The notes below the pieces were generated by a model. The model was not told the origin of the DNA. It worked only from the letters and a program-made list of their open reading frames with translations, and made no database searches. A stretch of 64,000 bases of DNA from Micromussa lordhowensis (Eukaryota; Cnidaria; Anthozoa; Scleractinia; Lobophylliidae). The translations under genes and the position numbers were made by a program. This document shows positions 58,001 to 64,000 of this stretch, piece after piece (positions within the stretch are counted from its first letter, which is position 1; every line of letters starts with the position of its first letter). The stretch is taken from assembly GCA_964020085.1 (NCBI GenBank), contig OZ026603.1:28421952-28485951 (forward strand), written 5' to 3'.

Positions 58001-60644
58001 TAAAAATGAATTCTGTGTGAAACTTCTGAATCATAGGTTAGTCTTTAGAGCCTCTCAAGCGGCTTGATGATCTACCATTAATTTAATTACGCTTGAAATC
58101 TAAGTTCGCCAAAAACTTTTAACTACATGTAGTGCAAGAATGAAAATTAAGATAAGTATCTGAGTTAAAGTCATTGTTTAAATACTTTTGGTGGTAGACT
58201 GGAGTTCATCGATGCACAAACTCAGGAACTAATAGGCTCATGTTTTCGCTGAAGAAAATTCGAAGCAAAACATTTTTGCGAGACTGTTCGATGCACGGTA
58301 AAACTGCGACAAGGCAAGTGAACGGAAGCAACTGTACAATCAAAAAGGCCATTAAAGTTCTATTTTAACCCCTAATTGATTTCGTGTGGTTAAAGAACGT
58401 GTTGTTATTCGGTCTTATGGCATTTTTAGAGGTGAACCGGTTTGAATGCAGCGAAATGACCCGAACACAGTATGCCCAGTGCGTAATCTAATTGAAGACC
58501 CGAATACGTGACAGTCAAAACGATACAACTTTCAGCTCTCTATTAGAAAATAGATTTAACCTCTACGCCACATTTGTGTATTTTTTGTTTGTTTGTTTTC
58601 GTCACCCCATTTCGGGCCAAGAATGTGGACATGATTAGACGGAAAATATATACACCAATAATACATTCCTGTGGCTTGTTTCTTTCCGTATCGTAAGCAG
58701 TCAGAGTTCTCCCAACTTTCGAATGTGGAGAGCCGAAGTTTATTTTGTGTAAACGGTAACCCTACCGTACATATAGATGAAATCAACTGGAAGGTTTCGA
58801 GTTTCATCCTAACGTCCTGTAATTGAACTGAAATCAACAAAAGATCACTTTGAACTGAGCGGTTACTCATTCTGCTGGTCTGAGCTCAAAGGCATGTCCA
58901 TTCTATAATATAACCCAGACTTCGAGCATTGATAACATCACTTCATGGCGAAAATGATGCTTTCGAGATTGCTACAAATCCTATTAGTCTTGAAAGTATT
59001 CACTTTGACTTTATTGGCAACTTTGCGAAGAATGATACCCTCTTGGTAGCACGAGGAAACCTTTACAAATGTCACATACCTAACGTGTGAATGTTAGTAT
59101 TATTCAGGGTTTTTGTCAGTTTATTCAGGCTTGGTTAACTAGACCACCATGAAAAGATGTGACTTATTACAGAAGCCAAACTGAAGAATCGAAGAACAAC
59201 ATCGCTGATCCAACTTAGGTCACAATTCTATTTTACGAGGCTTTCAGGTACATTTTGCTCTCAAGTGTAACAAATTCTAAGTTGACGTCTTTTCGCGTAC
59301 TTGTTTCAGTTTGAAAAGGTAAAGTTCAAGGCTTGTTTCTTGGCGTTTCTTATTCTTATGTAAACAATACTAATTTGGTGCATCGCCAAATGTACACAAA
59401 GTAAGCATCGTATGTTTTCATTTAAGAATAATCTGCTCCAGCTTGGTGTTTACTTTACAATGTTAACCGTAGAACCACCTGTACTGGTGTTAATTACCCA
59501 TATAAACGCTTTCAAAGTAACTGTTTAGACCTCTATAGACCAGAGGTTCGTCAAATCAGTGGACGAATTCAACTGGGTTTTTAAATAAGAAAATATTTAG
59601 GTTGCTACATTATGCATTATGTACTCATCCTCGAAACGTCATAGAAACCTGTTTTATTATTTTATCAGAGGAAACAGTGACTTGACCGATAAAAGAGGTT
59701 ACTCCCCTGTAGATAAACGGTCCTTCCTTCCATTTCGCGATAAATACCTGACTCTGGCCCTGAATAACAACTCTGTGAACTTTTACTGTTTACCGTCACT
59801 ACGGATTAGTCCTGAGGCAGTCACACCTTATCTTATCTGTGGTTCTGTTGGCTCGCTCGCCAGCCAATCACGTTGTTCCTATTATGTTCCCCATCGCGTG
59901 CTCAAACATTTGGAATCCCCACTTATTGACAGATAAAATACCACCTTAGACCTTTAGGTGAAACATCATTGTCAACAGACCTCGGCCATTTTGTCGTAAA
60001 TTTCCTCCGAGATAGTGCTGGTGTAAACCCAGTTGACTCGAACCCAAAAGCGAGATTGTAGTGTGGGAAATGACGAGACGCAACTGCCAGTTTCTAAAGC
60101 CACTCATACTGGGATGCTTTTATGGAAATGCAGGTAGGAGACAACTAAGAGTTACTAACATTTTTAGAAGGCAGAAGTAGACAGTGCTGTATTTACATAA
60201 GCTATTCTGTATTTGGACTTTGGAGCATTATTTTCTTACACACAGCACAAATGAAAGTGCTACTTTATCCAACGTAGTTTATGAGTGTTTGGTAAGGCCT
60301 CCGCAGGCAATATGGCTTTTATCACGCACCCAGGCTATACCGATTTGATATAAGTTCTTTGAATGTGTTCTTTTTTTTGGTCGTTTCGAGAAAGTTGTAA
60401 TTAAAGCAGATAGAAGGATAATCGCTTGTCATAACATAGACAAGGCATTTTCTTAACATATTTTCTTTCTTAACATGCTTTTTTACCATTAAGCTCTTCT
60501 TAAGTTGCATTTTTGTTTTCGTTCATTTTCTTACATTACTCAGGACCACAATCTTTACCTTCGGATAAGTCGTCGGCCGGTTTTTTAACTGAGTCTATTC
60601 TTCCCGTTGTTGAATTAGCCAATGAAGAGACACAAAATCAGTGA
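52013..60644 (+). CDS. Putative four-exon gene encoding a small acidic protein
   Basis: Three shared exons join in consistent phase: 54616-54762 (acceptor TTCTTTAATCAG, donor GAG|GTGCAG), 57100-57151 (acceptor TTTTCATTTCAG, donor CAG|GTAAGC, phase 1) and 60544-60644 (acceptor TTACATTACTCAG, stop TGA). Two first exons fit in phase 0: 52013-52072 (ATG to GAC|GTAAGT, 20 codons, preceded by an in-frame stop) or 52357-52383 (ATG to AAG|GTAAGG, 9 codons, in a CpG-richer stretch). The product is 119 or 108 residues, rich in S, E, D and T and probably disordered, with no signal peptide or helix. I recognise no family. The second-exon donor is weak; reading through it ends two codons later (VQ then stop), which gives a shorter form. 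The model rests on splice signals and open frame only. Confidence 0.45.
54864..55033. mobile_element. Foldback MITE flanked by 14-bp direct repeats
   Basis: The left arm starts TTTAGAACGAAAAGAAGCGA and the right arm ends with its near complement at 55033; inner segments CAAGTTCAAAGTACATG and CATGTACTTTGAACTTG pair too. AGAAACATCAGTTC occurs at 54847-54860 and again at 55057-55070. It lies in an intron of the putative four-exon gene. Confidence 0.85.
55242..55662. mobile_element. Complete G/C-capped element
   Basis: It begins with a G run then GGTACTTCC and ends GGAAGTACC then a C run. Subterminal sequences (TAGGTATGTGTCGCG left, CGCGGCACACACCTATC right) extend the imperfect inverted repeat to about 45 bases. 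The interior has several GGGTATC or AGCGTATC motifs. About 421 bp, noncoding. A truncated relative lies at 24978-25100. Confidence 0.8.
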
Positions 60645-62156
60645 AATCAAAGACTTTTTTTCTACACAGGAGGCGTGAGCCTTCGGCATGCTTCGCTGCA
60701 TGGGCATAAAAGCAAATTCTCAGTACTTGACAGCAAAAAGCACAAACAAAATGTTTATCTTGGAGTTACACATAACGAATCTACTCTACATTTTAGTTAT
60801 TTTCCTATCTCGTTCGTATATGGACTTCATTGCTTACATACCAGTCTTGAGAATCACTTCACGGCATATATAATAAGCTCTGAGCAGACCGTTCAGCCAA
60901 GCACTCAACTGCTAATTAACACCATTCTCAGTTTTTTAGCCTCGCTTCTCGGTTTTTTGAGCTTCGCCTACTGCGACGAAATCATATAAAATTAAAAGAA
61001 AACCTTCGTTGACGGTGATTGTTTCCAACAAGACTACTCTCAGTGAGAAATCCTTGCATTTCCTTCCTCTGGGAAGAAAAGAAGCACATTAGTTTTAGCG
61101 CGAGTGGAGGAGATAAGTAAAAATAGATAACGAAAGAGGTCAGCGTTGAAAGATGACAGATGCAACTAGATCTGTTTATAGTTCTGCTCAGATGTAAACT
61201 GCCTTGAACGACAAAAAAAAAAAGAATTTTCTGTAAGGAAAGCGTTTTAATGCAAATGTCGTTAAGAGTAGTCAAAATGTTCTTCTCCAAGATAAGTTTA
61301 ACAATTGTTAATTTAATGATCACCACTGATATCAAAGAGAAAATAACCGTTATGTAAGGTATAAAAATACCAGGGGAACATTAATAGCTAGTAAATGAAC
61401 AACGTATGGTCAAGACCGAACGCGGCTACTATAAATTCAAATGGATTACGAACAAGGAATTATACATTACATTTGTACCCAACGTGGTATTGATTTTTGT
61501 AAAACACGTTCTGAAATGAGAATTTTAGTTCGACGAGTAAATTTCAAAATTGCTTCAACATTTGATATCTTCATGAAGTCCCTTGTTCGGTTCTGCGAGA
61601 AAGCCGCTGATGCAAGATTGGCTGACTCAAATATATCCTCTACAAACCTCTGACTATAAACGATTCTTATCACGATATTAAACTGATTTTTTCTCCTCAA
61701 GAAAACGGCGTAACCCTTTGTCTAGAGTTTTCAACCCGGGCTGCAAGCAGCGATTGTAATTTTTCTTCGCAGGAATTTTTTCCGTGAGCGTGACGCGGTA
61801 GTTTGGCATATTGAATTCATTTGTGTCAAAGTTTTCAACAGCTAGGGGATTTATAAAGATTAGCGTTATTTGAAATGGATTAAGTAAACGTCTCCTATCC
61901 ACAATTTTAAGGGAGTAAGGTCATAGCATTCATTTCCAATTTATGTCTTATTACGACCTTCCCATTTGATCATTTCAGCTAACTGTTCATTTAAGAACTC
62001 CCAGCTGCATAGTAAACAAAGAAAGTTCCTGTCTTTTTTCCGGCAAACTGAGTAAACGTGACTTTGTGTTGACCAGACGGCCAGAAACCACGTCACAATT
62101 TTGTAATCGGTTCAAATCCAGCTGTACTTGTTTTGCTTTTGTTGCTTCCGCGAAAC
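60645..62156. other. Intergenic DNA after the four-exon gene
   Basis: The 3' UTR of the four-exon gene would start here. No clear poly(A) site, exon or repeat is defined. Confidence 0.35.
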
Positions 62157-63016
62157 ATGACTGAGTTTCTTAAAATAGCTTCACATAATCCTTTAATTAA
62201 CCTTCACTTCCCTCAGCTTAAGGTAAGTTGTTTGCAGATTAATCTTGTTCGCTAATTATTCTTCTCTCAAACACCGTTAAGACGACTTCCACTTCAGCCA
62301 ACTTCCTTGAATTCACATTGGCGTTGTCTACTTTGCTGTTACTGTGTCACTGAGTTTATCTCCCATTATGTTTTATTCATTAAAACGGGAAGTTTGACGA
62401 GTAATCTTTTCTCTGAACTGAAGTTTTGATTTTTCTTTCTCGATTTTCTGCGCCAATATACTCCATTTTGAAAGTTCACAGGATTTTAGGAATCAGACTG
62501 CGACGCTGTCGATGCTTTTAGCAGAAAATACGGCGGGGCAGTCATGGGCAAAATGTAAGAAGAAGAAAAACCACTCATAAGAGAATAGTTTAGCATAATC
62601 TGGGTGGAGAACTTGTTATTTCATTACACGAGGAGAAGACAAAATAGCAGAAGTAGTACAAGAGTTACAAGTGTAGCTTCACGGCAAATGGTAATATTTA
62701 TAATAACACGCCTAGCTCCAGCCGGAAGAGCCTAATAAAAAATGAAACAACAAACCTAACCTAACCCTAACCCAAAGTATACGGTACACGCGCACGCAAT
62801 GAAAGGTTGCCCATCGGGATTTTATTCCGCACAGACCTAAAATCCGATTGCCTGGGGCTTGTGGATTTTGCAGTTAAGCCAGTGGATGATGTCCTTCACT
62901 TGCCCAAGAAGCGCGTGAAGTTTCTTAGGATTTTGGTTGTTTGTTTTAGGAAATTAAAATTGCAGAATTACCGAAGAGACGAACTTTTGGGGGCTAGCGA
63001 TGTTTCCACATCTTAG
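62157..63016 (+). CDS. Putative exons of an unknown gene, possibly continuing right
   Basis: A first coding exon at 62157-62222 (22 codons from ATG) ends at a strong donor AAG|GTAAGT. An exon at 62490-62554 follows acceptor GGATTTTAG, is in phase, encodes a segment including DAFSRKYGGAVMGK and ends at AT|GTAAGA. A third segment at 62950-63016 after TTGTTTTAG joins in frame and stops. The result is about 66 residues, or more if other exons beyond the window are used. A second acceptor eight bases upstream (exon start 62482) gives a different open frame. No family is recognised. Confidence 0.3.
62755..62773. repeat. Short interstitial telomere-like tract
   Basis: CCTAACCTAACCCTAACCC, about three units of the CCCTAA type repeat. 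It is too short to imply a former chromosome end. Confidence 0.6.
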
Positions 63017-64000
63017 TTAGAGCTTGCCCGAATACAAGCCCGAAAATCTGTTGTATTTCCACACTGGAATGGTTTGAAAAAGTTCCTTAGTTAAAAAATA
63101 CGGTTTTGAATTGGAACAATTTCTTCTGCGAACATAAAATATTCTCACGTAAAGAAGGTGTTTGAAAACACGTCCAAGCCGCACAGGGGCCGGCATGTGT
63201 GGTCCCGTCTTACAGCCGCTAAATCGCTGATGGTGCAAATGTTTTACCCGGAAGTGCTTGCAAAATACGTGCTTCCTGGTCAAGACGTGCACCATTTCTT
63301 GATGACACCAACGAAGAAAAACTCGCGGTATTTGAACGCTGTGAAACACATTTTAAAAGGTGTTTTCGTTCTATGCGGGAATTAAGAAGGAGGAAGTTTA
63401 AGACACCTTCACTGTGCGCGTTTCTATTAATACCGCGCTGTTAACGTGCTGTTTGTCTTGGAAGGGTTCTTCTGCAATTTCTGTTTTCAATTTCGTAAAA
63501 CTAATGAACCAGGTTTTAAGCTTCTTAACGCTGATTTTATCATCAGTCATTAGTTCTAGTGTAAACAAGGAAGGTGTTCCGATATAGACGATAAAAAAGA
63601 CAGTTCCATGCCGGACATCTTACGCTTCGTTGCTCCGACAAAGTAACTCTTTTCAGGCACTTGCTTTAAAGGGATGGCTAATGGTCCTTCCAACCATGAG
63701 TCTCGCAAAATTTTCGTCGAAATTTCACGCATCTCGCAGTCTCGTCTTTTAGCGGCTATGGGCGTCTCACAGAGCTGTCTCGGAGTCTCGATTTTTTTTG
63801 CAAGGCTACTGAAGAAAGCCTTGAAGTTCCAATTTCTTTGGTTTGTTCAGTTATAAATGACGTCTGAACGTCCTAGAGTCTTAGAGTCTTGAAGTCTCGG
63901 TCTCGCAATGTAAAAAGTCAAAATGTCTTGAACACGCAAAGAAAAGCGCTCTTCTCGCCTTCTGGCAGACTCAGATTTACCATTCCGGCATCACCCCTCA
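63017..64000. other. Right edge of window, nothing recognised
   Basis: Overlapping open frames on both strands at 63017-63385 and a TCTCG-rich stretch at 63700-63910. No supported exon. Confidence 0.35.

Overview
The window looks like nuclear DNA of an anthozoan cnidarian, most likely a stony coral. The signs are an AT-rich background, short coding exons with canonical GT-AG introns, no operons, tRNA-derived SINEs, and many foldback (MITE-like) elements with terminal inverted repeats. The organism is inferred from repeat style and gene style. No species-level marker is visible, and I recognise no rRNA gene, intact tRNA gene, CRISPR array, virus or bacterial feature.

The main genic content is a cluster of DRAM-like genes in the left half. 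DRAM is the DNA-damage regulated autophagy modulator; it belongs to the Frag1/DRAM/Sfk1 family of six-helix membrane proteins. Gene A is on the minus strand, with its first coding exon at 2971-3354 and the remainder beyond the left edge. Gene B is on the plus strand (5648-7326) and lies head-to-head with A. Gene D (24390-27455) and gene C (31592-36547) are both on the minus strand. A broken exon-2 copy, called E here, lies at 22314-23105 on the minus strand. The complete copies share one architecture: coding exon 1 holds helices 1-3, a phase-0 intron follows at the same point, and exon 2 holds helices 4-6 plus a short tail with a YxxPhi sorting-type motif. D has lost the family's loop-1 proline motif. 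B carries about ten extra residues at the start of exon 2. E has a frameshift and foldback elements within it.

The right half (about 37-64 kb) is gene-poor. The best candidate there is a plus-strand gene of three shared exons with two possible first exons (52013 or 52357 to 60644). It would encode a small, acidic, disordered protein of 108-119 residues that I do not recognise. Two or three short exons of another unknown gene appear at 62157-63016. Isolated splice-flanked open segments at 8.5-13.1 kb may be exons of a further transcript.

Much of the remaining DNA is repeat-derived. There are two SINE families, at least fourteen foldback elements (one with a 9-bp target duplication, one with TTAA flanks typical of piggyBac), a four-copy 65-bp minisatellite carrying E2F-like sites, two other tandem repeats, a 1.5-kb-spaced direct duplication and a near-perfect 45-bp palindrome. 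Several of these elements sit inside introns or in the 3' flank of the DRAM-like genes. Gene boundaries come from reading splice signals and paralogue comparison by eye; no transcript or database evidence was available.
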